A stretch of 64,000 nt of DNA from UBA2334 sp964396895 (GTDB taxonomy: Bacteria; Pseudomonadota; Gammaproteobacteria; Burkholderiales; Burkholderiaceae_C): the NCBI GenBank assembly GCA_964396895.1, contig CAYNGJ010000004.1, forward strand, positions 62,001 through 126,000, given 5' to 3'. Position 1 is the first letter of the stretch; each line of letters begins with the position of its first letter. The notes under the pieces are model-generated. The model was given only the letters and a program-made list of their open reading frames with translations, was not told the origin of the DNA and ran no database searches. A program made the position numbers and the translations under genes. This document shows positions 1-8,137 of the stretch, in pieces.

Positions 1-579
1 TCGCGCCTGAACTCGGTGTTTGCCTTCCCGCTCAGTGGGCGTGCCCCGTTCACCCTGAGCTGGGACGACTTTGCCAGCAACTACTTCACCAAGATGGAGT
101 CCACCGGGGTGGTCAAGTCCATGAAAGACTTTTACTGGGACATCCGCCCCAAGCCCGAGTACGGCACCATCGAGCTGCGGGTGTGTGACACCCCCCTGAC
201 GGTGCAGCGCGCCGCCTCGTTGGCCTGCTACCTGCAGGCCCTGTGCCGCCACCTGCTGGAGCGCCGCGAGCCCATGCCCGAGGAGGACGATTACCTCGTC
301 TACAACTACAACCGCTTCCAGGCCTGCCGGTTTGGCATGGACGGCATGATGGTCAACCCCAAAACCCGTGAGCAAATCAGCATCCGCGAAGACGTGTTGA
401 CCACCTTGCGCGTGTTGCAGCCCCACATGGTGGCGCTGGAGTCGCTGCCCGCGGGGGACGACATCGAACGTGTGGCCAGCACCGGCGGCAACGACGCCAG
501 TTGGCTGCGCGAACGCTTCACCGAATTTGGCAGCGTGCAGGGTGTGGTGCGCTCGGCGGTGGACGCGCTGCGGGACTGA
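1..579 (+). CDS. ybdK: Carboxylate-amine ligase, YbdK/GCS2 family (5' end outside window)
   Basis: Only the C-terminal 192 residues are visible; the frame is open from base 1, so the start lies upstream. Stretches such as LNSVFAFPLSGRAPF and WDIRPKPEYGTIELRVCDTP match the C-terminal half of the YbdK family, glutamate-cysteine-ligase-like (GCS2) enzymes that join a carboxylate to an amine using ATP. E. coli YbdK has weak glutamate-cysteine ligase activity, and the natural substrate of most members is not settled. The stop is followed after 44 bases by the convergent end of an ABC-transporter permease gene. The family call is firm; the substrate is unknown. Confidence 0.85.
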   Translation, partial: SRLNSVFAFPLSGRAPFTLSWDDFASNYFTKMESTGVVKSMKDFYWDIRPKPEYGTIELRVCDTPLTVQRAASLACYLQALCRHLLERREPMPEEDDYLVYNYNRFQACRFGMDGMMVNPKTREQISIREDVLTTLRVLQPHMVALESLPAGDDIERVASTGGNDASWLRERFTEFGSVQGVVRSAVDALRD

Positions 580-623
580 TCACCGGCCCCCTGGCGACAG
601 CGGGAAGAGGTGCAGGGCCAGGC

Positions 624-1460
624 TCAGCCCGCAAAGCGCTTGCGCGTCAGCGCCAGCGCCACCCAAAACCCCACACCGGCATAGCCCACCAGCACCCCCA
701 GGTGCAGCAACGGGGTGGTGGGCCACTGGTCCAAAAACAGCGGGCGCACCAGGGCCACGGCGTGCGTCAGCGGCAAGGCCTGCGACAGCACCTGCACGGC
801 GGCGGGCAACTGGCCCAGCGGGAAGAACACCCCACTCAAAAACATGGTGGGCGTGAGAAACAGCGTGAAGTAATAGGTGAAAAAGTCGTAACCCTTGGCC
901 AGCGCGTTGAAGACCAGCGCCAGGCTGGCAAACGTGACCCCCACCAACGCCAGCACGGGCACTGCCAGCAGCAGCTTGGGGCTGTGGCTGATGCCCAGGG
1001 CCAGCATCACCCCCAGGATGGCCAGAATGGTGAACACCGCCTTGAAGGCGGCCCACAGCATTTCGGCCAGCACCACGTCGTCCAGACGCACGGGGGCGTT
1101 CAGGATGCCGTCCCAGGTTTTTTGCACGTGCATGCGCGAAAAGGCCGAGTACAGCGCCTCAAAGCTGGCCGCGTTCATGGCGCTCATGCAAATGCTGCCG
1201 CTGGCCAGGAACAGGATGTAGGGCACCTTGTCCTCCCCCAGACTGACCTGGCCCACCAGCGCGCCCAGGCCGTAGCCAAAGGCGACCAGCCACATCAGTG
1301 GCTCGGCGATGTTGCCCACCAGGCTGGGAATGGCCAGCTTGCGCCACACCAGCAGGTTGCGCTGAAACACCGGCCACCAGCGCATGGACAGCTGTGGCGC
1401 ACGCCACACGCAAGGGGCTGAGCCGTTCAGCGGTGGAGGGGGCAGGGGCGTGGTGGTCAT
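624..1460 (-). CDS. ABC-2 type exporter permease, NodJ family
   Basis: The 278-residue membrane protein has about six hydrophobic segments. The patterns RRxLLVWRKLAIPS-like near residue 35 and SAFSRMHVQKTWDGILNAP are characteristic of the NodJ/ABC-2 permease family. It should form the membrane channel of an exporter with the NodI-like ATPase encoded at 2896-3855; the exported substrate is unknown. Rhizobial NodIJ, which exports lipochitin oligosaccharides, is thought to derive from such betaproteobacterial transporters, so no nodulation role is implied. The ATG at 1460 precedes a proline-rich, non-conserved N-terminus. Unusually, purT on the plus strand lies between this gene and its ATPase partner, so the two are not in one transcript unless transcription runs antisense through purT. 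Confidence 0.85.
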   Translation of the reverse strand: MTTTPLPPPPLNGSAPCVWRAPQLSMRWWPVFQRNLLVWRKLAIPSLVGNIAEPLMWLVAFGYGLGALVGQVSLGEDKVPYILFLASGSICMSAMNAASFEALYSAFSRMHVQKTWDGILNAPVRLDDVVLAEMLWAAFKAVFTILAILGVMLALGISHSPKLLLAVPVLALVGVTFASLALVFNALAKGYDFFTYYFTLFLTPTMFLSGVFFPLGQLPAAVQVLSQALPLTHAVALVRPLFLDQWPTTPLLHLGVLVGYAGVGFWVALALTRKRFAG

Positions 1461-1529
1461 GGCCGCATTGTGCGCAATTCCGGCTGATTTACAGTGACAC
1501 CCATTTGCTTGAACCCTCGAAGGATCCCC

Positions 1530-2771
1530 ATGACCACCCTTGGTACCCCCCTGTCCGCCCACGCCACCAAAGTCATGCTGCTCGGTTCGGGCGAGCTGGG
1601 CAAAGAGGTGCTGATGGCCCTGCAACGCCTGGGCGTGGAAACCACCGCCGTGGACCGCTACGACCACGCCCCCGGCCAGCAGGTGGCGCACCACAGCCGC
1701 ACCATCACCATGAGCGACCCGGCACAGCTGAAAGCCCTGATCGAGGCCGAGCGCCCCCACCTGGTGGTGCCCGAGATCGAGGCCATTGCCACCCCCATGC
1801 TCGAAGAACTGGAGGCCGCCGGGGTGGTGAAGGTGGTGCCCACCGCCCGAGCCGCCCGCCTGACCATGGACCGCGAAGGCATCCGCCGACTGGCCGCCGA
1901 AACGCTCAAGCTGCCCACCAGCCCCTATGTGTTTTGCGATTCGCTGGCCGAGTTGCAGGCGGCCATTGACGGCGTGGGGGCGCAGCCCGGCATTGGCTAC
2001 CCCTGCGTGGTCAAGCCGGTGATGAGCAGCTCCGGCAAAGGCCAGAGCAAGATCGACGGCCCCGCCGACGTGGCCAAGGCCTGGGACTGCGCCATGGCCG
2101 GTGGCCGGGTCAGTCACGGCCGCGTCATCGTGGAGGGCTTCATTGACTTTGATTACGAAATCACCCAGCTCACCGTGCGGGCCCTGGAGTCGGACGGCCG
2201 GGTGTTGACGCATTTTTGCGACCCCATTGGCCACGTCCAGGTGGCGGGCGACTATGTGGAGAGCTGGCAGCCGCACCCCATGCCGTCGGCTGCGCTGGCC
2301 GCCGCCCGCCACATCGCCAAAACCGTGACCGACAACCTGGGCCTGGGGCCGGATGGCCAGCCCGCTGGGTTGGGCCTGTTTGGCGTGGAGCTGTTTGTGA
2401 AGGGCGATCGGGTGTGGTTCAGCGAGGTCAGTCCCCGCCCGCACGACACCGGCCTGGTGACGCTGTGCACCCAGCACCAGAGCGAGTTCGAGCTGCACGC
2501 CCGCGCCATCCTGGGGCTGCCGGTGGACGCCAGCCTGCGCAATCCTGGTGCCAGCGCCGTGATTTACGGCGGCGTCGAGGCCGAGGGCATCGTCTTTGAC
2601 GGGGTGGAAGAAGCCCTGCGCGTGCCCGGCACCGACCTGCGCCTGTTCGGCAAACCCGAAAGCTTCGCCAAACGCCGCATGGGCGTGGCGCTGGCCCGCG
2701 CGGCCGACACCGATGCGGCGCGCACCAACGCCAAGCTGGCGGCCAGCTTGGTGAAGCCCCGTGCGGTGTGA
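1530..2771 (+). CDS. purT: Formate-dependent phosphoribosylglycinamide formyltransferase 2 (PurT)
   Basis: This 413-residue ATP-grasp enzyme makes formyl-GAR from GAR, formate and ATP in de novo purine synthesis, as an alternative to the folate-dependent PurN. Visible signatures are the N-terminal dinucleotide-like segment VMLLGSGELGKEV, the ATP-binding stretch VVKPVMSSSGKGQS (roughly residues 170-185), and FSEVSPRPHDTGLVT near residue 300. The length matches the family. The ATG at 1530 is preceded by AAGGA at 1520-1524, which sets the start. A weak sigma70-like promoter is possible (TTGTGC at 1468, TACAGT at 1490, 16-base spacer). It lies on the opposite strand between the two halves of the NodIJ-like exporter. 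Confidence 0.95.
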   Translation: MTTLGTPLSAHATKVMLLGSGELGKEVLMALQRLGVETTAVDRYDHAPGQQVAHHSRTITMSDPAQLKALIEAERPHLVVPEIEAIATPMLEELEAAGVVKVVPTARAARLTMDREGIRRLAAETLKLPTSPYVFCDSLAELQAAIDGVGAQPGIGYPCVVKPVMSSSGKGQSKIDGPADVAKAWDCAMAGGRVSHGRVIVEGFIDFDYEITQLTVRALESDGRVLTHFCDPIGHVQVAGDYVESWQPHPMPSAALAAARHIAKTVTDNLGLGPDGQPAGLGLFGVELFVKGDRVWFSEVSPRPHDTGLVTLCTQHQSEFELHARAILGLPVDASLRNPGASAVIYGGVEAEGIVFDGVEEALRVPGTDLRLFGKPESFAKRRMGVALARAADTDAARTNAKLAASLVKPRAV

Positions 2772-2826
2772 TATTTAAGGAAAAAATGCCGCCAGCGCTT
2801 GATGCATATAACTAGTTTGCTATCTA
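2772..2826 (-). repeat. Dispersed AT-rich repeat, copy 1
   Basis: On the minus strand it reads TAGCA (2822-2818), 24 bases ending in AGCGCT, then GGCGGC (2793-2788) and an A/T-rich tail. The same layout with exactly 24 bases occurs in eight other copies in this window. It lies in the convergent gap between purT and the NodI-like gene. Confidence 0.7.
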
Positions 2827-2845
2827 TTTAAATAGATAGCAAACT
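2814..2845. repeat. Perfect 32-base palindrome
   Basis: AGTTTGCTATCTATTT at 2814-2829 is followed directly by its exact reverse complement at 2830-2845. It overlaps the head of repeat copy 1, as if that head (TAGCAAACT) had been duplicated in inverted orientation. It sits where purT and the NodI-like gene converge. It could form a long AT-rich hairpin or cruciform and serve as a two-way transcription barrier, though it lacks the GC stem of a classic terminator. Confidence 0.8.
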
Positions 2846-2895
2846 GTTGAATATCAACAAGCGGTAGGCGGTGTTTTTGTTGAAAATGGGCGGCC

Positions 2896-3855
2896 TCACC
2901 CGTCTTCCCGTATCTGTCGCCCGGTGAGCTTCAGAAACAGGTCTTCCAGGTTGGCCGGGCGGTGCAGGGTGCGCAGGCCCGGGTGGGCCTGCAGCGCCAG
3001 CAGCAGCGGTGCGGCATTGGCGGTGTAGAAAAACACGGTTTCGCCACTCACCTCCACCCGCGCAGCGTGCCGGGTCAACGCCGTGTCCGTCTGCAAGGCC
3101 AATGCGCCTTGGCCGTACACCTCCACCACGTCGGGCTCCAGGTGCTGGGCGATCAGGTCGCGTGGCGTGCCCTGCGCAATGGGGCGGCCGTGGTCCAGCA
3201 CCAGCAGGCGGTGGCACAGGCGCTCGGCCTCGTCCATGAAGTGGGTGGTCAGCAGAATGGACGTGCCCTGTTGCAGCAGCCGCTGCAGCCGCTCCCACAT
3301 GAGGTGGCGGGCCTGGGGGTCCAGGCCGGTGGTGGGCTCATCCAGCAACAGCAGGGCCGGGGCGTTGACCAGTGCGCGTGCCAGTGACAGGCGGCGCTTC
3401 ATGCCCCCCGACAGCTCGCCGGGTTTGGCATGGGCCTTGTGACTCAGTGCGGCAAATTCCAGCAGTGGTGGAATGCGCTCGGTCAGTGCGGCCTCTGTCA
3501 GGCCGAAATAGCGCCCATACACCCGCAGGTTTTCGGCGCAGGAAAAGTCGGGGTCCAGCGTGTCAAACTGGCTGACCACACCCAGGCGGGCCTTGATGGC
3601 CAGCGCATCGTGTGGCATGTGCAGGGCCGCGCCTCCGAGGGGGTCGTGGAACGTGACCTGCCCCTGGTCGGGGGTGGTCAGGCCCAGGCACATGCGCAGG
3701 GTGGTGGTTTTGCCTGCACCGTTGGGGCCGATCACGCCCAAGCACTCACCCGGCATCAGCCCAAACGACACGCCGTTGACCACGGTCTGCGGGCCATAGT
3801 GCTTGTGCAGGTCAGCGGCCTGGAAAACGGGCTGGGGCGGGGCGGGTGTGCTCAT
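2896..3855 (-). CDS. ABC exporter ATP-binding protein, NodI family
   Basis: The 319-residue ATPase contains Walker A GPNGAGKTT (about residues 40-48), the ABC signature LSGGMKRRL, Walker B LLLLDEPTTGLDP and the H-loop TTHFMDEAE. It is closest by eye to the NodI/DRA subfamily of drug- or oligosaccharide-exporting ATPases. The natural partner is the permease at 624-1460, separated from it by purT on the other strand. The start chosen is the ATG at 3855 (MSTPAPPQP); a longer reading would run into the psd promoter region. It is divergent from psd, with 93 bases between the two start codons. The exported substrate cannot be told. Confidence 0.88.
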   Translation of the reverse strand: MSTPAPPQPVFQAADLHKHYGPQTVVNGVSFGLMPGECLGVIGPNGAGKTTTLRMCLGLTTPDQGQVTFHDPLGGAALHMPHDALAIKARLGVVSQFDTLDPDFSCAENLRVYGRYFGLTEAALTERIPPLLEFAALSHKAHAKPGELSGGMKRRLSLARALVNAPALLLLDEPTTGLDPQARHLMWERLQRLLQQGTSILLTTHFMDEAERLCHRLLVLDHGRPIAQGTPRDLIAQHLEPDVVEVYGQGALALQTDTALTRHAARVEVSGETVFFYTANAAPLLLALQAHPGLRTLHRPANLEDLFLKLTGRQIREDG

Positions 3856-3948
3856 GCCCGTGGTTATACATGGCAGGCCATAGAATCGGCCGCTGCCGTT
3901 GTTGGCGTCCCTGTCGGGCCTGGCCCCAGACTCACCGAGGAGTGCAAT

Positions 3949-4794
3949 TTGTCCGATTTCTGGGCCGTGGCCCCGCAATACCTGTTGCCCAAACAGGCGC
4001 TGACCCGCCTGGCAGGCTGGGTGGCCGGTGCCCAGTGGGGTGGGCTGACCACGGCCATCATCCGGGCGTTTGTGCAGCGTTACCAGGTCAACATGGCCGA
4101 GGCTGCCCAGCCCAACGTGGCCGAGTACGCCACCTTCAACGACTTTTTCACCCGACCGCTCAAACGCGATGCCCGCCCGCTGGCCCCCGCCACCTGGGTG
4201 TCGCCGGTGGACGGTGCCATCAGCCAGCTGGGCGCCATCGAGGGTGACCAGGTGTTTCAGGCCAAGGGCCACCACTACAGCACCACCGCGCTGGTCGGCG
4301 GGGATGCCCAGTTGGCCAGTGCGTTCGACGGTGGGCACTTTGCTACTCTCTACCTCAGCCCGCGCGACTACCACCGCATCCACATGCCCTGTGACGGGGT
4401 GTTGCGCCGAATGGTCTACGTGCCGGGCGAGTTGTTCTCGGTCAACCCCGCCACGGCCAGGGGCGTGCCCGGCCTGTTTGCACGCAACGAACGCGTGGTG
4501 TGTGTGTTTGACACGCCGCACGGCCCCATGGTGCTGGTGCTGGTGGGGGCCACCATCGTGGGCAGCATGGCCACGGTGTGGCACGGGGTGGTCAACCCGC
4601 CACGCCGCCCACAGGTGCACACCTGGTCGTATGGCGCGGGCGAGGTCAGCCTGAAGCAGGGCGACGAAATGGGCCGTTTCCTGCTGGGCTCCACCGTGGT
4701 CATGCTGTGGCCCCGCGCTTCGGGCCTGCATTTCCAGCCCGATTGGTCCGCCGCCCGTCCCGTGCGCTTGGGCGAGGCCATGGCTCACGCTTGA
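3949..4794 (+). CDS. psd: Phosphatidylserine decarboxylase proenzyme
   Basis: This enzyme converts phosphatidylserine to phosphatidylethanolamine at the inner membrane. The 281-residue proenzyme has the expected catalytic residues: Asp88 in SPVDGA, His145 in YHRIHMP, and the self-cleavage motif LGST, whose Ser248 becomes the pyruvoyl group of the alpha chain. The start is a TTG at 3949, chosen because AGGAG at 3938-3942 lies six bases upstream and the protein then begins exactly where the family begins; no ATG or GTG fits. It is followed after 148 bases by phaC. Confidence 0.93.
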   Translation: MSDFWAVAPQYLLPKQALTRLAGWVAGAQWGGLTTAIIRAFVQRYQVNMAEAAQPNVAEYATFNDFFTRPLKRDARPLAPATWVSPVDGAISQLGAIEGDQVFQAKGHHYSTTALVGGDAQLASAFDGGHFATLYLSPRDYHRIHMPCDGVLRRMVYVPGELFSVNPATARGVPGLFARNERVVCVFDTPHGPMVLVLVGATIVGSMATVWHGVVNPPRRPQVHTWSYGAGEVSLKQGDEMGRFLLGSTVVMLWPRASGLHFQPDWSAARPVRLGEAMAHA

Positions 4795-4814
4795 GCGCTG
4801 CGGCCGTGCGACGC

Positions 4815-4828
4815 TTGACATAGGTCAA
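4815..4828. promoter_or_regulatory. FNR/Anr-like box upstream of phaC
   Basis: TTGACATAGGTCAA has perfect TTGAC and GTCAA half-sites with a 4-base spacer, the layout bound by Crp/FNR-family regulators such as Anr/FNR. It lies 115 bases before the phaC ATG and 20 bases after psd. No clear -10 element is found at the ideal distance (TAGATG at 4857 would place the site near -47), so the regulatory call is an inference. Confidence 0.5.
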
Positions 4829-4942
4829 CAAGCGGGTGGCTGTCACCGTGGGTGGGTAGATGGCCACCGTGTTTACCCTTACAGTTGTTTGACAAGCCGA
4901 CCCGAACGGGGTGGGCTGCGTGTTGAACCAAGGGAACCACCC

Positions 4943-6751
4943 ATGAGCAAACCTCTCCCGGCGACGGCCACCAGCCAGCCCACAGCGGCCAACGCCTTCC
5001 AGGCACTGGACGACACCGTGCACGCCCGCTTGGCCGATGCCAGCATGGGGCTGTCGCCCATTTCGCTGGCGCTGGCGCAGGCCGACTGGGCCCTGCACTT
5101 GGCCACCTCACCCGGCAAGCAATGGTTGCTGATGCAAAAAGCCTGCGAACTGGGTTGGCAGGCCTGGTCCGATGCCGTGTCGCCCGCGCCCGCAGAGGCG
5201 CCTCCCGCCGCAGACGCCCGCTTTGGCGACGAGGCTTGGGCCCAGTGGCCCTTCAACGCCTGGCGCGAAGGCTTCAAGGCCAGCGATGCCTGGTGGCGCG
5301 AGGCAGCCCAGGTGGATGGCATGTCCCGCCACCACAGCCACATGGTGAACTTTTTTGCCCGCCAGGGGGTGGACGCCCTGTCACCCTCCAACTGGCCACT
5401 GACCAACCCCACGGTGCTCAAGTCCGGCTTGGCCTCGGGTGGGCAAACCTGGTTCAAGGGCTTCCAGCGGTTCATGGAAGACATTCGCGAGCAGCAGCAC
5501 AAAGCCCAGGCCGATGCGGCGGGCCTGAAGCCATTGCCCTTTGTCGTGGGCCAGGACGTGGCCACCACGCCGGGCAAGGTGGTGTTTCGCAACCGCCTGA
5601 TCGAGCTGATCCAGTACACCCCCACCACCGATGCCGTGCACCCCGAGCCCTTGCTCATCGTGCCCTCGTGCATCATGAAGTACTACATCTTGGACCTGTC
5701 GCCAGAGAACTCCATGGTGCGCTACCTGGTGGACCAGGGGTTCACCGTGTTCATCATCTCGTGGCGCAACCCCGACGCGTCGGACCGTGCGCTGGGCATG
5801 CAGGACTACCTGCAACTGGGGGTCATGGATGCCATGGGTGCCGTGGGGCGACAAGCCGGCGCGCCCCGCATCCACGCCATGGGCTATTGCCTGGGGGGAA
5901 CGTTTTTGTCCATCGTGGCCGCAGCGTTGGCCCGTGGACGGCGACACACCGACCAGACCCCCCAGCGGCGCCGCGACGATGCGGTGCGGGCCGATGTGTT
6001 GCCGGAGCTGGCCACCGTGGCGCTGCTGGCCGCGCAGACCGACTTCAGCGAGCCGGGCGAACTGGGGGTGTTCATTGACGACGACCAACTCAAGACCCTG
6101 CGCGAATCCATGGCCAAAACCGGCTACCTGTCGGGCCGGGCCATGGCGGGGTCGTTCCAGTTCCTGAATTCGCGTGACTTGGTGTGGTCGCGCAACACGC
6201 GGCGCTACCTCATGGGGCAAGACGAGGTCGGCAACGACATGATGAGCTGGAACGCCGACGTCACCCGTTTGCCCGAGCGCATGCACAGCGAGTACCTGTC
6301 CTCCCTGTTCCTGAACAACGCGCTGGCTGCAGGCCACTACCGCGTGGGTGGTGAGGGCGTGGCGCTGATGGACATCAAGGCGCCCATGCTGGTGGTGGGC
6401 ACGGCGCGTGACCATGTGTCGCCCTGGAAGTCGGTTTACAAAATCCACCTTCTCACCGACACCGACATCACCTTTGTGCTGGCCGCAGGGGGACACAATG
6501 CCGGCATCGTCTCCGAGCCAGGCCATGCCCGCCGCAGCTACCACATGGCCCACGCCGCCAAAGGCCAAGGATGGACCGATCCGGACGACTGGCTGGCCCA
6601 GGCCGAGAGCCACCCAGGCTCCTGGTGGGAGGCCATGGGCCAGTGGCTCAAAACCCATTCGACGGCCCTTGTCCCACCCCCCGCCATGGATCCCAGCCAA
6701 GTGCTCTGTGACGCACCTGGCGACTACGTGAAAGTGCGTTATGCCGATTGA
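4943..6751 (+). CDS. phaC: Poly(3-hydroxyalkanoate) synthase (PhaC)
   Basis: The enzyme polymerises (R)-3-hydroxyacyl-CoA into PHA granules. The 602-residue length and the stretch VDALSPSNWPLTNP fit class I PhaC. The lipase-like box GYCLGG carries the nucleophile Cys316; the triad is completed by Asp490 (ARDHVSPW) and His518 (GGHNAG). The N-terminus is longer and more divergent than in housekeeping PhaC proteins, suggesting a second-type paralogue. The ATG at 4943 follows AAGGGAA. Downstream genes overlap or follow closely (unknown protein, FabI-like, MaoC-Pta, kinase), which suggests an acyl-CoA/PHA operon. No phaA, phaB, phasin or phaR gene is in the window. Confidence 0.92.
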   Translation: MSKPLPATATSQPTAANAFQALDDTVHARLADASMGLSPISLALAQADWALHLATSPGKQWLLMQKACELGWQAWSDAVSPAPAEAPPAADARFGDEAWAQWPFNAWREGFKASDAWWREAAQVDGMSRHHSHMVNFFARQGVDALSPSNWPLTNPTVLKSGLASGGQTWFKGFQRFMEDIREQQHKAQADAAGLKPLPFVVGQDVATTPGKVVFRNRLIELIQYTPTTDAVHPEPLLIVPSCIMKYYILDLSPENSMVRYLVDQGFTVFIISWRNPDASDRALGMQDYLQLGVMDAMGAVGRQAGAPRIHAMGYCLGGTFLSIVAAALARGRRHTDQTPQRRRDDAVRADVLPELATVALLAAQTDFSEPGELGVFIDDDQLKTLRESMAKTGYLSGRAMAGSFQFLNSRDLVWSRNTRRYLMGQDEVGNDMMSWNADVTRLPERMHSEYLSSLFLNNALAAGHYRVGGEGVALMDIKAPMLVVGTARDHVSPWKSVYKIHLLTDTDITFVLAAGGHNAGIVSEPGHARRSYHMAHAAKGQGWTDPDDWLAQAESHPGSWWEAMGQWLKTHSTALVPPPAMDPSQVLCDAPGDYVKVRYAD

Positions 6752-7208
6752 GAACCCCCCTGCCAACAGCGTGATTGCCGAACGACTCCAACGCATGGAG
6801 TCGTCCATCGAAGAGCTCAATGCCCGCATTGCCCGCTTGGCCATTGCGCTGGGCGTGTCGCTGGACTCGGAGCACGACGTGCAGCGGGTGATGGCCCGCA
6901 AAGCCGCACCACCACCCGCACCGCTGCCCACGCAGGCGGTGGAGCGGCGCACGGACCGCCGTCAATCCGGTCTGTCCTTCTCTGGGCTGGATCGGCGCTC
7001 CGGCACTGACCGGCGTTTGTCCTACAAATGGGAAGAACTGCGCGGTCTGCTGGTGCTGCGCTACGGGGTGGAAAAAACCTACGTCGAGCAGGTGGGCCTG
7101 ACGGCCACGCGCCACATCATGGTGTCGGCCGAGCAGCACATGACACGGGACGGTTTTCGACCAGGGGCGGACGGCATGGACCTGAAGCACCTGCTGGACG
7201 ACAACTGA
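6741..7208 (+). CDS. Hypothetical protein, translationally coupled to phaC
   Basis: I do not recognise this 155-residue protein. Its ATG lies 11 bases inside the end of phaC in another frame, implying translational coupling. Residues 10-45 look like a short amphipathic coiled coil (VIAERLQRMESSIEELNAR), followed by an Ala/Pro-rich linker and two arginine-aspartate repeats (ERRTDRR and LDRRSGTDRR, about residues 68-92), then a mixed alpha/beta-looking C-terminus. RRxxDRR-like motifs also occur in linkers near PilZ and GGDEF domains, but no such domain is visible. The context suggests a role with the PHA synthase or granule; this is inference only. Confidence 0.75.
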   Translation: MPIENPPANSVIAERLQRMESSIEELNARIARLAIALGVSLDSEHDVQRVMARKAAPPPAPLPTQAVERRTDRRQSGLSFSGLDRRSGTDRRLSYKWEELRGLLVLRYGVEKTYVEQVGLTATRHIMVSAEQHMTRDGFRPGADGMDLKHLLDDN

Positions 7209-7318
7209 CGCACCTCCCCACAGTGCCTGCCCGTTGACATCACCCGGTCACACCACGGGGGACCAATACAGAGCGCCGTGGCCGATGTCGGCCAGCTGGT
7301 GCTTTTTTCAATTTCCTC

Positions 7319-8098
7319 ATGACACCCACATCCTCACTTTTCACCCTGGCGGGTAAAAAAGGCCTCATCCTGGGCCTGGCCAGCGACCAGAGCATCGCCT
7401 GGGGCTGCGCCCGGCTGGCCCACCAGCAGGGCGCCGAACTGGTGGTCTCCTGCTTGAACGACAAAGCCCTGGGTTTTGTGCGTCCCCTGACCGAGCCGCT
7501 GGGCATTGACCTGCAGCCCTGCAACGTGGAGCAGCCTGGGGCGCTGGAAGGGCTGGTGGCCCACGCCGCCGAGAAGCTGGGGCGGCTGGACTTTGTGATC
7601 CATTCGATTGCCTGGGCGCCGTTGGAGGACCTCCACGGCCAGGTGATTGACAGCAGCAGCACGGGGTTTGCGCGCGCCATGGAGGTGTCTTGCCACTCCT
7701 TTGCCACGCTGGCCAAGCTGTGCGTTCCCCACATGGCGCAGGGCGGCAGCATGCTGGCCATGACCTACCTGGGTGCCGACGAGGCCGTGCCCCACTACGG
7801 ACTGATGGGGCCGGTGAAGGCTGCGCTGGAGTCGCTGGTGCGCTACATGGCCCTGGAGCTGGGGCCGCAGGGTATCCGCGTACACGCGGTGTCGCCAGGC
7901 CCCATTCCCACCCGCGCGGCGCGCGGCATCAGTGGATTTGACGAGCTGATGGCCCACGCCCTGGCCAAAGCACCGCTGGGCCGACTGGTGACGCTGGATG
8001 AAATTGCCCAGCTCAGCACCTTTTTGTGTGCCGACGCCTCGTCGGGCATGACCGGACAGACCCTTTACGTGGACGCTGGCTGCCACGCCGTGGCCTGA
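7319..8098 (+). CDS. FabI-like NADH-dependent enoyl reductase
   Basis: This 259-residue short-chain dehydrogenase is of the enoyl-ACP reductase (FabI) type. The nucleotide-binding pattern GLASDQSIAWGCA and the FabI active site Tyr-x9-Tyr-x6-Lys (YLGADEAVPHYGLMGPVK) are both present. FabI normally reduces enoyl-ACP in fatty acid synthesis. Here it sits between a PHA synthase and an acyl-phosphate module rather than with fatty-acid genes, so it may act on enoyl-CoA (for example crotonyl-CoA). Its start is the ATG at 7319, 110 bases after the preceding gene and without a strong ribosome site. The family is firm; the physiological substrate is inferred. Confidence 0.85.
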   Translation: MTPTSSLFTLAGKKGLILGLASDQSIAWGCARLAHQQGAELVVSCLNDKALGFVRPLTEPLGIDLQPCNVEQPGALEGLVAHAAEKLGRLDFVIHSIAWAPLEDLHGQVIDSSSTGFARAMEVSCHSFATLAKLCVPHMAQGGSMLAMTYLGADEAVPHYGLMGPVKAALESLVRYMALELGPQGIRVHAVSPGPIPTRAARGISGFDELMAHALAKAPLGRLVTLDEIAQLSTFLCADASSGMTGQTLYVDAGCHAVA

Positions 8099-8137
8099 GC
8101 GGCCTACCCACCCCCTCAATTCGACTGGAGAACACGC

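Noticed and set aside
624..3855. Symbiotic nodulation genes nodI and nodJ
   Set aside because: The proteins are of the NodIJ family, but no other nod gene is near and the family is general in betaproteobacteria, so no symbiotic role is claimed.
7209..7318. Second FNR-like site (TTGACATCACCCGGTCA) before the FabI-like gene
   Set aside because: The spacer between half-sites is too long for an FNR box and one half is imperfect.
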